A program made the translations under genes and the position numbers. A DNA stretch of 10,395 nt, taken from Planctomycetota bacterium. GTDB taxonomy: Bacteria; Planctomycetota; Phycisphaerae; WQYP01. The number at the start of each line of letters is the position of its first letter. Position 1 is the stretch's first letter. Below, in pieces: positions 1 to 7,079 of this stretch. Location of the stretch: contig JAKBAC010000121.1 of assembly GCA_021809365.1 (NCBI GenBank), positions 1 to 10,395 of the forward strand. The letters run 5' to 3'. The notes under the pieces were generated by a model that saw only the letters and a list, made by a program, of their open reading frames with translations, did not search any database and was not told the origin of the DNA.

Positions 1-438
1 GAGCTGTTCGGTCCTGGATTCCGCCGCGTCATCGGACGGGCGAGTTTCTTCACTTCGCATGGCCGCCGCCTTTCGCTCGCGTAGCTTTCGTCGGTGTTCT
101 GATTTTCTTATTTCACTGCATGCATAATACGTGGTTCGCACCAGCCAGGAGCCGACATGCTGATTTTTGTTGAGAATATGTTGCCGCTTCCGCCACAAGA
201 TCAGAAAGACTACTTGCGTGGCATCGTGCGCCAGGTCAGAGTCGGCCAATTGGCGGCGGGCGATACTGTAAACCCAGCCGATATGCTCGGCGACGCGGTG
301 TTCAAATGAACATGTTTCGTATGGTTGGGCAGCTTTCGCCTGATCGGCCTGTATTGTTATAGGCTGTGCGTCGTGGTTCATAGCGCTCCCGGAATCAGTT
401 CTCATGGTTATATGGCCGCCGCTGGAAATTCCGGACAT
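1..438 (-). CDS. ECF-type RNA polymerase sigma factor, N-terminal part (cut by left edge)
   Basis: An open minus-strand frame runs 146 codons from ATG 438 to base 1 with no stop, so the 3' end lies outside the window. Residues about 47-85 match sigma-70 region 2.1-2.2 of ECF factors (EHIGWVYSIARR, then DLAHDATQVVFLILWRK). Residues about 96-119 match region 2.3-2.4 (GSWLVRTTYYACSEIRK, then EHRRKLRE), which melts and reads the -10 element. A charged linker follows (residues 128-144, SEETRPSDDAAESR). Region 4, which reads the -35 element, is beyond the edge. In-frame stop TAA at 450-452 sets the upstream limit. Three ATGs are possible: 438 (GGAGAA 12 bases upstream), 405 (no clear ribosome site) and 381 (GGGAG 4 bases upstream). 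The longest is given; 381 is a serious alternative. The family directs core polymerase to stress or envelope promoters; the target here is unknown. It is divergent from panB. Confidence 0.85.
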   Translation of the reverse strand, partial: MSGISSGGHITMRTDSGSAMNHDAQPITIQADQAKAAQPYETCSFEHRVAEHIGWVYSIARRQLADSDLAHDATQVVFLILWRKRQHILNKNQHVGSWLVRTTYYACSEIRKSEHRRKLRERKAAAMRSEETRPSDDAAESRTEQL

Positions 439-501
439 ATTTTACGGCGATTCTCCATGCAGCGTGAGACCGTGATAAAAAAGTCCGCACCGGATTGGCA
501 T

Positions 502-510
502 ACTATAACA
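502..510 (-). promoter_or_regulatory. Candidate extended -10 promoter for the ECF sigma gene
   Basis: On the minus strand these bases read TGTTATAGT, an extended -10 (TGn followed by TATAGT). Transcription would begin near 495, giving a leader of roughly 57 bases to ATG 438. No convincing -35 hexamer lies 16-18 bases upstream; that position (525-530) is occupied by the -10 box of the opposite promoter. The call rests on sequence match and position only. Confidence 0.4.
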
Positions 511-525
511 GTCTGGGTAACTCGT

Positions 526-531
526 TATAAT
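526..531 (+). promoter_or_regulatory. Candidate -10 box for panB-lpxB
   Basis: A perfect TATAAT lies 60 bases before the panB ATG at 592, in the divergent intergenic region. The -35 position (about 503-508) reads CTATAA, which is not a good match, so an activator or another sigma factor may be needed. TTGGCA at 495-500 resembles a -35 hexamer but is 25 bases away, too far for a normal spacer. Confidence 0.4.
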
Positions 532-591
532 AGCAGTGCGATTACTCGGACAGGCTCCTATTGAACATTGGGTCAGGAAAAGAGTTGCCCT

Positions 592-1455
592 ATGACTGTA
601 ACTTCTGTTAATAACAAGCCGGCGGCTGAAATACCGGTAAAGCATTCTGCCGGCAAAACGACACTTAATACGTTAAAAATCATGCGGCAGTCACAAAGGC
701 CGATTGCCATGCTGACGTGTTATGATTTTCCAACCGCCAAAATTTTAGCTACTTGCGGTGTGCCGGTTCTGCTGGTGGGGGATTCTGCAGCTACGACGGT
801 ATTGGGTGAATCTTCCACGATTTATGCCACGATGGATTTTATGGTTCTGCTGACCCGTGCGGTGCGGCGCGGAGCGCCGGAGGTATTTTTGATGGGGGAT
901 ATGCCGTTTGGCAGCTATGCCACGGTGGAATCCGCGGTAGGTAATGGAAAAAGGTTTCTGGCGGAGGCCGGTGCAGATTGCGTGAAACTGGAATGCGATC
1001 TGCGGCATGAAAGCATTGTGCGGGCGATGACCATGGCGGGCATTCCGGTTTGTGCGCATCTGGGCCTGTTGCCGCAACGGGCTGTGCAGCAGGGGGGCTA
1101 TCGGTATCAGGGCCGCACAGAGCAGGAAGCGGATCGTCTGGTGCGGGAAGCTGTGGCCATGGAGCAGGCGGGTGCGGAACTGCTGCTGTTGGAAGCGGTT
1201 CCGGACCGGGTGAGTCAGCGGATTGTCGAAGCGGTGGACTGCCCGGTGCTGGGGTGCGGGGCGGGGCCAAGCTGCCATGGGCATGTACTGGTCTTGCATG
1301 ATATGCTGGGCTATACGGAAAAGGTGCCGCGGTTTGTCGAGCGTTTTGGCACCGTTACGGCGGCGGTGGCGGAGGCGGCCAGTGCCTATGTGCAGGCGGT
1401 GGAAACGCGGGCCTATCCGCAGGTTCGCCATCAATATGGCGTAAAGGAGTCGTAA
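592..1455 (+). CDS. panB: 3-methyl-2-oxobutanoate hydroxymethyltransferase (PanB)
   Basis: This enzyme adds a hydroxymethyl group from 5,10-methylene-tetrahydrofolate to 2-oxoisovalerate, giving ketopantoate, the first committed step to pantothenate and coenzyme A; it is cytosolic. The 287 residues show the family's (beta/alpha)8 motifs in order: MLTCYDFPTAK (40-50), LVGDSAATTVLG (61-72), TRAVRRGAP (89-97), GDMPFGSYAT (102-111), DCVKLE (129-134), HLGLLPQ (156-162), LLLLEAVP (197-204) and GCGAGPSCHGHVLVLHD (221-237). By comparison with E. coli PanB, D64, D103 and E134 match the metal-ligand positions and E201 the catalytic acid, so it looks active. Its length is slightly above the E. coli 264 because of a polar tail of about 30 residues at the N-terminus. 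ATG 592 is chosen over an in-frame TTG at 568 because a purine-rich stretch (575-584) precedes it. It heads a two-gene unit with lpxB. Confidence 0.95.
   Translation: MTVTSVNNKPAAEIPVKHSAGKTTLNTLKIMRQSQRPIAMLTCYDFPTAKILATCGVPVLLVGDSAATTVLGESSTIYATMDFMVLLTRAVRRGAPEVFLMGDMPFGSYATVESAVGNGKRFLAEAGADCVKLECDLRHESIVRAMTMAGIPVCAHLGLLPQRAVQQGGYRYQGRTEQEADRLVREAVAMEQAGAELLLLEAVPDRVSQRIVEAVDCPVLGCGAGPSCHGHVLVLHDMLGYTEKVPRFVERFGTVTAAVAEAASAYVQAVETRAYPQVRHQYGVKES
1443..1449 (+). promoter_or_regulatory. Ribosome binding site that decides the lpxB start
   Basis: AAAGGAG inside the last codons of panB is a strong Shine-Dalgarno sequence. It is 9 bases before ATC 1459, where the conserved LpxB N-terminus begins, and over 70 bases from the first conventional start codon (TTG 1522). 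It therefore supports initiation at 1459, or very near it, rather than at 1522. Confidence 0.6.
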
Positions 1456-1458
1456 GTC

Positions 1459-2613
1459 ATCAGTTCGCCGGTATTTTTTCTCTCCGCAGCTGAGCACAGC
1501 GGCGATGCCCTGGGAGCCGCCTTGATAGAGGCGTTGCGCGGAGAATTTCCCAAAGCCCGTTTTATTGGCATCGGCGGACCGAAAATGGCCAAGGCCGGAT
1601 GCCATATATTTGCTGACCCAACCAAAAATTCAGCCATGTTGGTGGGGGCGCTGGCACAGATCGGTTACTGGTTGGACCTGCTGAAGCGGATGAAAAAGGA
1701 ATTGGCGCTTGATAAACCCGACGTGATTATCCCCATTGATTCCCCCACGGTGAATTTACGCATCGCCCGGTTGGGCCAAAAATTGGGCATTCCAGTCTGC
1801 TATTACGTAGCCCCGCAACTCTGGGCCTGGGCACCCTGGCGCATTAAAGGGGTGCGTGCCACGGTCGATAAGCTCTGCTGCGTTCTGCCTTTTGAGCAAC
1901 AGTATTTCGGTCATCAAGGGGTCAGTACGGTGTATGTGGGGCATCCATTGTTTGATCAAGCGGCCAATCGGCCGGAATCTGATCCGGAAACGCTTAAACC
2001 GCCGTTACCCAATGCCCCGCTACGTATAGCGTTGCTGCCGGGGTCGCGCAAAGCGGAAATTGCCGCAAATTTTCCGCCCATGCTTGAAACATTTCTGGCC
2101 ATACGTGGCAAGTTTCCGGGTATTGCGGCGGCGGCAGCGGCAGCGGATGCGGACCGAGGGTGGCAAATCCGGAATATTCTGCCACGGTATGGTGCCAAAA
2201 TTGATGTTCGCACGGGCGCTACGGACGCCATAATTCGATGGGCTGATCTGGTTATTACATGCAGTGGGACGGCTACTCTGCAAATAGCGCGGCATCATAA
2301 GCCCATGATTGTGTTGTATCGTGTGGCATGGTGGAAGTGGAATCTGGTGGGGCGGTTTTTAATTCAAAGCAAATTCCTGTGCCTGGTAAATATCCTTGCG
2401 GATCGTGAATTAGTTCCGGAATTTATGCCATTTTATGGTCCGGTCCAACCCGTTATCGACGCCGCCTGCGATTTATTATCCCGCCCGGACAAGCGGGAGG
2501 CCATGTCGCAGGAATTATCCGCCCTCACCGCCCCGATGGCGGCATATTCAGATCAAATGCCTGCGGCGCGGCGCGTGGCACTGGAAGTTGCACACCTTAT
2601 GGCAATTCGTTAA
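1459..2613 (+). CDS. lpxB: Lipid-A-disaccharide synthase (LpxB), probable ATC start
   Basis: LpxB is a peripheral inner-membrane GT19 glycosyltransferase that joins UDP-diacylglucosamine to lipid X to form the lipid A disaccharide. Numbered from 1459, the visible motifs are FFLSAAEHSGD (6-16, the family's SAGE-SGD loop), FIGIGGPKMAKAGC (35-48), PIDSPTVNL (92-100, with D94 matching catalytic Asp98 of E. coli), YVAPQLWAW (116-124), LPFEQQYF (143-150), ALLPGSRKAEI (191-201), SGTATLQ (269-275) and a C-terminal block beginning NILADRELVPE. No ATG, GTG or TTG exists between the panB stop (1453-1455) and codon 1522, and starting at 1522 would remove the SGD loop. From ATC 1459 the protein is 384 residues, close to the 382 of E. 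coli. panB and lpxB share the same frame, with only TAA and GTC between them. The usual Glu after SGTAxL is Gln275. An alanine run covers about residues 223-229. Confidence 0.9.
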   Translation: MSSPVFFLSAAEHSGDALGAALIEALRGEFPKARFIGIGGPKMAKAGCHIFADPTKNSAMLVGALAQIGYWLDLLKRMKKELALDKPDVIIPIDSPTVNLRIARLGQKLGIPVCYYVAPQLWAWAPWRIKGVRATVDKLCCVLPFEQQYFGHQGVSTVYVGHPLFDQAANRPESDPETLKPPLPNAPLRIALLPGSRKAEIAANFPPMLETFLAIRGKFPGIAAAAAAADADRGWQIRNILPRYGAKIDVRTGATDAIIRWADLVITCSGTATLQIARHHKPMIVLYRVAWWKWNLVGRFLIQSKFLCLVNILADRELVPEFMPFYGPVQPVIDAACDLLSRPDKREAMSQELSALTAPMAAYSDQMPAARRVALEVAHLMAIR

Positions 2614-2617
2614 GACG

Positions 2618-2626
2618 TGCTATAAT
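2618..2626 (+). promoter_or_regulatory. Extended -10 promoter of the glycan operon
   Basis: TGCTATAAT is a perfect extended -10 element five bases after the lpxB stop codon. Transcription would start near 2633, leaving a leader of about 40 bases before ATG 2674. No good -35 hexamer is seen at 2598-2603, which is tolerated by extended -10 promoters. The six downstream genes could thus be transcribed independently of panB-lpxB, with possible read-through because no terminator hairpin is evident between them. Confidence 0.5.
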
Positions 2627-2657
2627 CGTTAGCTTGAACTTTGGTAAGGGATGTGGT

Positions 2658-2663
2658 GAGGAG
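2658..2663 (+). promoter_or_regulatory. Ribosome binding site of the GH-GT2 gene
   Basis: GAGGAG, ten bases before ATG 2674, selects this ATG over an in-frame TTG at 2641 that has no Shine-Dalgarno sequence and would add eleven residues. Confidence 0.65.
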
Positions 2664-2673
2664 AAGTGGACTA

Positions 2674-5220
2674 ATGACACAGACAAGTTTATCACCTCTT
2701 ACAGTAACGCCGTCGCCGGTAGTTTATTCCCCTGGGCCAGCCGCACGGTTATCGGTCCATGGAAAATTTTTATGCTGCAACGATGAGCCGTTTCTTATAA
2801 AAGGCGTCACTTACGGCCCATTTCGCCCGGAGGCCAATGGGTGTGAATACCACACCGCTGAACAGGTAGACGCTGATTTTTCCATGATGGCCGAACACGG
2901 CATAAACGCGGTACGGGTATACACGGTTCCGCCCCGCTGGCTGTTGGATGCGGCTCAACGGCATGGTCTGCACGTGTTTGTGGGATTGCCATGGGAACAG
3001 CACATCGCCTTTCTGGATCACCCGCGAACGCGGAATTCCATTATGGAGCGCGTGCGCCAGGGCGTGCAGCAGTGCGCCGGGCACCCGGCTTTACTGGCGT
3101 TCGCGATCGGCAATGAAATTCCCGCGCCTATTGTCCGCTGGTACGGGTATCGGCGCATAGAGCGATTCCTCAAACAACTTTACAGCGTAGCTAAGGAAGT
3201 TGATCCTGCGGCGCTGGTTACGTATGTCAATTATCCCACCACAGAATACTTGTATCTGCCCTTTCTGGATTTCATGGCAATGAATGTATATCTGGAAGAT
3301 AAGCAGAAACTGCGCAAATATATCAGCCGCTTGCACAACATTGCAGGTGACAAGCCCCTGCTGCTGGCGGAAATCGGGTTAGACAGTTTATCCAAAGGAG
3401 AATTCCAGCAGGCCGGCACGCTGGGGTGGCAGATTCGCACCGTGTTTAAAAGCGGCTGCGCGGGGACTTTTCTGTTTGCCTGGACCGATGAATGGTATCG
3501 CGGCGGAAGTGAAATTACCGGCTGGGAGTTCGGACTTACGACACGTGATCGTCGGCCCAAGCCTGCTCTGACGGCGGCCCAGGATGCCTTTTCAAAATTG
3601 CCGTTCCGGGTTGATGCGAAATGGCCGAAAGTTTCCATCGTCATTTGCAGTTACAACGGCTCGCGTACCATTCGCTTTTGCCTGCAGGGCGTTTCCCAGT
3701 TGCGCTATGCAAATTATGAAGTCATCGTCGTGGATGACGGCTCAACCGATGGGCTGGCGGAGATGGTGCGGGAATATCCCGTGAAATTAATTCAATCCAA
3801 AAACAAGGGCTTAAGCAACGCCCGCAATCTTGGCCTGGAAGCTGCTACCGGGGAAATTGTTGCGTACCTGGATGATGACGCCTGCCCCACGCCATACTGG
3901 CTGCATTTTCTGGTGGAAACCTTCCGCACTGGAAAATATGTGGGAGTAGGGGGGCCGAACATTGCACCGCCCGGTGATGCGGATATTGCCGATGCAGTCG
4001 CCCATTCCCCCGGCGGCCCGATGCATGTTTTGTTAAGCGATACAGAGGCGGAGCACATTCCCGGCTGCAACATGGCGTTTATGACGCAATCCTTGCGGGC
4101 GGTCGGAGGTTTTGACCCGCTATTTCGAATTGCCGGTGATGATGTGGACGCCTGCTGGCGGCTGCAGTCGCGCGGCTGGCACTTAGGCTTCAGTCCGGCG
4201 GCAGTGGTGTGGCATAAGCGCCGCAATTCGCTGCGCGCTTATTGGCGGCAACAGTTGAATTACGGTAAAGCTGAAGCCATGCTGGAACGGAAATGGCCGG
4301 AAAAATATAACGCCTTTGGCCATATCGCCTGGCGCGGGCGGCTTTATGGCCGCGGGCTGTGGCAGTTTCTTAACTGGGGACGCCGCCGCATATATCATGG
4401 CTCCTGGGGAGGCGCGTTGTTTCAAAGCGTTTACCACGGCTCACCGGGCGTTCTGATGTCGCTGGCCATGACGCCGGAATGGTATCTGGCGGTGCTGATG
4501 TTAAGCGTGATGTTTATGGTGGGCTTCTACTGGCATCCGGTCGTACTGGGGGTGCTGCTTGTGGCCGCCCTTGCTGCGACCGTTACTCAGGCGATTATCG
4601 GGGCGTTTTACTGCCGTTTTGACGAGATCCCCCGCACGCGAAGGGCCGTGCTGAAATTGCGGCTTCTGACCATGTGGTGTTATCTCATTCAACCGGTGGC
4701 GCGTTTGCGCGGTCGGTTGTCACGTGGTTTATCCCCGTGGCGTATGCGGTTTCCCAGTGGTCTGGATATTCCTGTGCCGCGGGAATTTGTTCTGTGGAGT
4801 GAAGCATGGCGCAGTGCGGAAGATCGCCTGGCTGATCTGGAAACTTTCCTTAAACAGGAAGGGATGTGTGTGCAGCGCGGCGGTGATTTTGACCGCTGGG
4901 ATTTGGCGTGCCGCAGCGGCACATTTGGCTCCTCGCGCATTCGGTTGACCATTGAAGAACATGGTAACGGGCGGCAGTTGGCCCGCTTGCGAACCTGCCC
5001 GACATTTCCGCGCGTTATTCTGGTCATTCTTGTGACGTTAACGGCCCTGGGCATTTTTGATCTTGGGGCACGCAGTTGGCCCGGCGCTATTCCCATGCTG
5101 GTAGTGGCCGCAGCGCTGGCGCTACGGGTGTCAATGGATGCCGGCGCGGCGTTGGCGGTCATATTCAAATACATCCGTCAGAACCGTCCCGGTGAATGCG
5201 AAGTCAGGAATGATCCATGA
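2674..5220 (+). CDS. Glycoside hydrolase-like / GT2 glycosyltransferase fusion with membrane segments
   Basis: This 848-residue protein has three parts. Residues about 25-305 resemble a clan GH-A (GH2/GH5-like) TIM barrel: a PFLIKGVTYGPF strand near the start, IGNE with candidate acid/base E148, and LLAEIG with candidate nucleophile E233. Residues about 318-560 are a GT2 (GT-A fold) domain: KVSIVICSYNG (319-329), VVDDGSTD (352-359), the metal-binding LDDDA (399-403), IPGCNMAF, GDDVDACWR (488-496) and QQLNYGKAEAML. The C-terminus carries two hydrophobic spans (about 604-620 and 622-645), a soluble stretch of about 130 residues I do not recognise, and two more spans (about 781-797 and 802-818). 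There is no N-terminal signal peptide, so the barrel is probably cytosolic unless the topology is unusual. The GT2 domain probably transfers sugar from a nucleotide donor onto a glycan or lipid at the inner membrane. The barrel may trim, transfer or bind glycan. It shares four bases with the exporter gene. Confidence 0.85.
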   Translation: MTQTSLSPLTVTPSPVVYSPGPAARLSVHGKFLCCNDEPFLIKGVTYGPFRPEANGCEYHTAEQVDADFSMMAEHGINAVRVYTVPPRWLLDAAQRHGLHVFVGLPWEQHIAFLDHPRTRNSIMERVRQGVQQCAGHPALLAFAIGNEIPAPIVRWYGYRRIERFLKQLYSVAKEVDPAALVTYVNYPTTEYLYLPFLDFMAMNVYLEDKQKLRKYISRLHNIAGDKPLLLAEIGLDSLSKGEFQQAGTLGWQIRTVFKSGCAGTFLFAWTDEWYRGGSEITGWEFGLTTRDRRPKPALTAAQDAFSKLPFRVDAKWPKVSIVICSYNGSRTIRFCLQGVSQLRYANYEVIVVDDGSTDGLAEMVREYPVKLIQSKNKGLSNARNLGLEAATGEIVAYLDDDACPTPYWLHFLVETFRTGKYVGVGGPNIAPPGDADIADAVAHSPGGPMHVLLSDTEAEHIPGCNMAFMTQSLRAVGGFDPLFRIAGDDVDACWRLQSRGWHLGFSPAAVVWHKRRNSLRAYWRQQLNYGKAEAMLERKWPEKYNAFGHIAWRGRLYGRGLWQFLNWGRRRIYHGSWGGALFQSVYHGSPGVLMSLAMTPEWYLAVLMLSVMFMVGFYWHPVVLGVLLVAALAATVTQAIIGAFYCRFDEIPRTRRAVLKLRLLTMWCYLIQPVARLRGRLSRGLSPWRMRFPSGLDIPVPREFVLWSEAWRSAEDRLADLETFLKQEGMCVQRGGDFDRWDLACRSGTFGSSRIRLTIEEHGNGRQLARLRTCPTFPRVILVILVTLTALGIFDLGARSWPGAIPMLVVAAALALRVSMDAGAALAVIFKYIRQNRPGECEVRNDP

Positions 5221-7079
5221 ACGTGCCGGCTCAAACGGTCCGACCCGTCCGGGCTGGCGCTATGCGCACGGCCACGCGACTGCTGGCTTTGTGCATTGGC
5301 GGCGAAGGGCGAACAGCCAGTATCGGTATGCTGTTGATGCTGACAGGATCCGTTTTGGGGCTGTTGCAGCCGTGGCCGCTGAAATTCATTATGAATGTGG
5401 TTGCTACGAAATCCGCACCGCCCGCTTTTCTGGTCTCCGCCCAAAATTTTATCGCCCACGTCATTCCCATTGGTAACAACAAACTCGCCCTGATCGGATT
5501 GTTATGCCTGGCATTGCTGCTTATCAGCCTGACCAGCGCGGCGATAAGCGTTCTAAGCACCTGGCTGCTGGTTTCAGCCGGCCTGCGCATGGTCTTTAAA
5601 CTTCGCTGCCGCATTTTTGAACATATTCAGCGCCTGCCGCTAAGTTACCATGATGGTACCACCGTCGGTGACTCGTTATACCGCATTACCTGGGATACCT
5701 ATTCGGTGCAGGCCCTGTTTAATGAAGGATTGGTGCCCAGTATATCATCGAGCATCACGCTGGTGGGCATTGCGATTGTCATGGTCGGGCAGGATTGGGG
5801 AATCGCGGTGGTAGCGCTGATTATCGGCTGCGTGCTGTTAGTGCTGGTGCGTCGCCTGGAAAAGCCTACTACCGAGCTATCCACACGTGTGCATGAGAAT
5901 GAAAGCCGCGTCAGTACGCGCGTGACGCAGACCCTGGGCGGTATTCGTGCGGTGCAGGCCTTTGGCCGCGAGGCCCATGAATCCAAGCGCTTTGCCCATC
6001 AGGCCAGCGAAAGCCTGAAAGCCAGTTTGCGACTGACGGTTCTGCAAACCGCCAGTCAAAGTGCGGTGGCGGTTTTGTTCGCCTGCGGAACTGCCGCAAT
6101 TATATGGATGACGGCGCGCCGCGTGATCGCCGGTCGGTTATCACCGGGCGATATTGTCCTGATGGTGGGTTACACGGCCCTGCTGTTTAAGCCGCTGGAA
6201 ACGCTGGCCTATACCGCATCATCCATTCAGGGTTCGGTGGCCGGGGCACACCGGGTTTTTGAAATTCTGGATAAAAAATCATTGATCAGTGATTCGCCCC
6301 ACGCGGCGGCGATAAAAACGCCGGTGCGCGGGAAAATTCAGTTTGATCATGTCACATTCGGATACAAGCCCGATCAAAGCGTCTTACGCGACATCGACTT
6401 GACACTTCCGGCCGGTAGCTCTGTGGCCGTGGTAGGGCCATCGGGCGCGGGAAAAACAACGCTGGCATCTCTGATTGTGCGCTTTTATGATCCGGTTCAC
6501 GGGCGGATATTGCTGGATGGCTGCGACCTGCGCGACATTACGCTGGCGTCTTTGCGCCGGGAGATTGCCATCGTGCCGCAGGATCCGGTACTTTTTGATG
6601 TCAGTATTTACGAAAATATTGCCTATTCCCGTCCGGCGGCCACAATTGAAGATGTCCATGCCGCCGCCCGCGCTGCCGGAGCCTGGGATTTTATTCAGGC
6701 ATTGCCGGCGGGTTTTGATACACTGATCGGAGAACGCGGCGTGATGCTTTCCGGCGGACAGCGGCAACGGTTGTCTTTAGCGCGCGCGTTCCTGAAAGAT
6801 GCTCGTATTGTCGTGCTCGATGAGCCAACTACTGGTCTGGACGCCCAAACCGAATCAGATGTTTTAGCGGCGCTTAAGCGGCTGATGGCGGGCCGCACGA
6901 CGATCATCATTGCCCATCACCTGCATACGGTACGGTATGTGGATCAGATTATTGTGCTGCAGGGTGGAGCGTTAATTCAAACCGGCACGCACGATCAACT
7001 GCTGGAGCAGGACGGGCTGTACCGCCATCTTTATAACTTACAACATCAACCGCATCTGCAATCGGCGGGGGTTCCATGA
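5217..7079 (+). CDS. ABC exporter, fused membrane and ATPase domains (MsbA/ABCB-like)
   Basis: The 620-residue half-transporter should act as a homodimer in the inner membrane. Residues about 25-325 hold the hydrophobic spans of a type I exporter, six in the usual fold, with a coupling region rich in ESRVSTRVTQTLGGIRAVQAF. The ATPase domain is complete: Walker A GPSGAGKTT (407-415), Q-loop Q455, signature LSGGQRQR (511-518), Walker B IVVLDE (531-536) and H-loop H567. All catalytic residues are present, so it should hydrolyse ATP. The family flips lipids, lipid-linked glycans, peptides or drugs; the setting between glycosyltransferase and acyltransferase genes argues for a glycolipid or glycan cargo. 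It is not called msbA because lipid A specificity cannot be seen. Its start overlaps the upstream stop (ATGA), with AGGA seven bases before it, suggesting translational coupling. Confidence 0.93.
   Translation: MNVPAQTVRPVRAGAMRTATRLLALCIGGEGRTASIGMLLMLTGSVLGLLQPWPLKFIMNVVATKSAPPAFLVSAQNFIAHVIPIGNNKLALIGLLCLALLLISLTSAAISVLSTWLLVSAGLRMVFKLRCRIFEHIQRLPLSYHDGTTVGDSLYRITWDTYSVQALFNEGLVPSISSSITLVGIAIVMVGQDWGIAVVALIIGCVLLVLVRRLEKPTTELSTRVHENESRVSTRVTQTLGGIRAVQAFGREAHESKRFAHQASESLKASLRLTVLQTASQSAVAVLFACGTAAIIWMTARRVIAGRLSPGDIVLMVGYTALLFKPLETLAYTASSIQGSVAGAHRVFEILDKKSLISDSPHAAAIKTPVRGKIQFDHVTFGYKPDQSVLRDIDLTLPAGSSVAVVGPSGAGKTTLASLIVRFYDPVHGRILLDGCDLRDITLASLRREIAIVPQDPVLFDVSIYENIAYSRPAATIEDVHAAARAAGAWDFIQALPAGFDTLIGERGVMLSGGQRQRLSLARAFLKDARIVVLDEPTTGLDAQTESDVLAALKRLMAGRTTIIIAHHLHTVRYVDQIIVLQGGALIQTGTHDQLLEQDGLYRHLYNLQHQPHLQSAGVP

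Larger units (their letters stand above)
502..531. repeat. Imperfect inverted repeat overlapping both divergent -10 boxes
   Basis: The left arm ACTATAACAGT (502-512) and the right arm ACTCGTTATAAT (520-531) are inverted copies: the complement of the right arm reads ATTATAACGAGT, differing by one substitution and one extra G. The seven bases 513-519 separate them. A dyad of this size centred between divergent genes is a typical operator layout. It may equally be a by-product of two AT-rich -10 boxes facing each other. Confidence 0.5.

Noticed and set aside
157..309. A 50-codon plus-strand frame with AGGAG five bases before its ATG
   Set aside because: It lies fully inside the minus-strand ECF sigma gene, whose region 2 motifs are clear, and its product resembles nothing. 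The ribosome-site match is probably chance.
325..564. Plus-strand 79-codon frame before panB
   Set aside because: Non-ATG start, overlaps the start of the sigma gene and the divergent promoter region, and its composition does not look like a protein.
1522..1524. TTG 1522 as the lpxB start
   Set aside because: It removes the conserved SAAEHSGD loop and has no ribosome site at a proper distance.
745..1605. Long minus-strand frame of 286 codons across panB and the start of lpxB
   Set aside because: Antisense shadow of two well-supported genes; rich in His, Arg and Pro with no motif.
4689..5174. Minus-strand frame of 161 codons within the GH-GT2 gene
   Set aside because: Antisense to the membrane and insert part of a real gene; Arg/Ser-rich with no recognisable domain.
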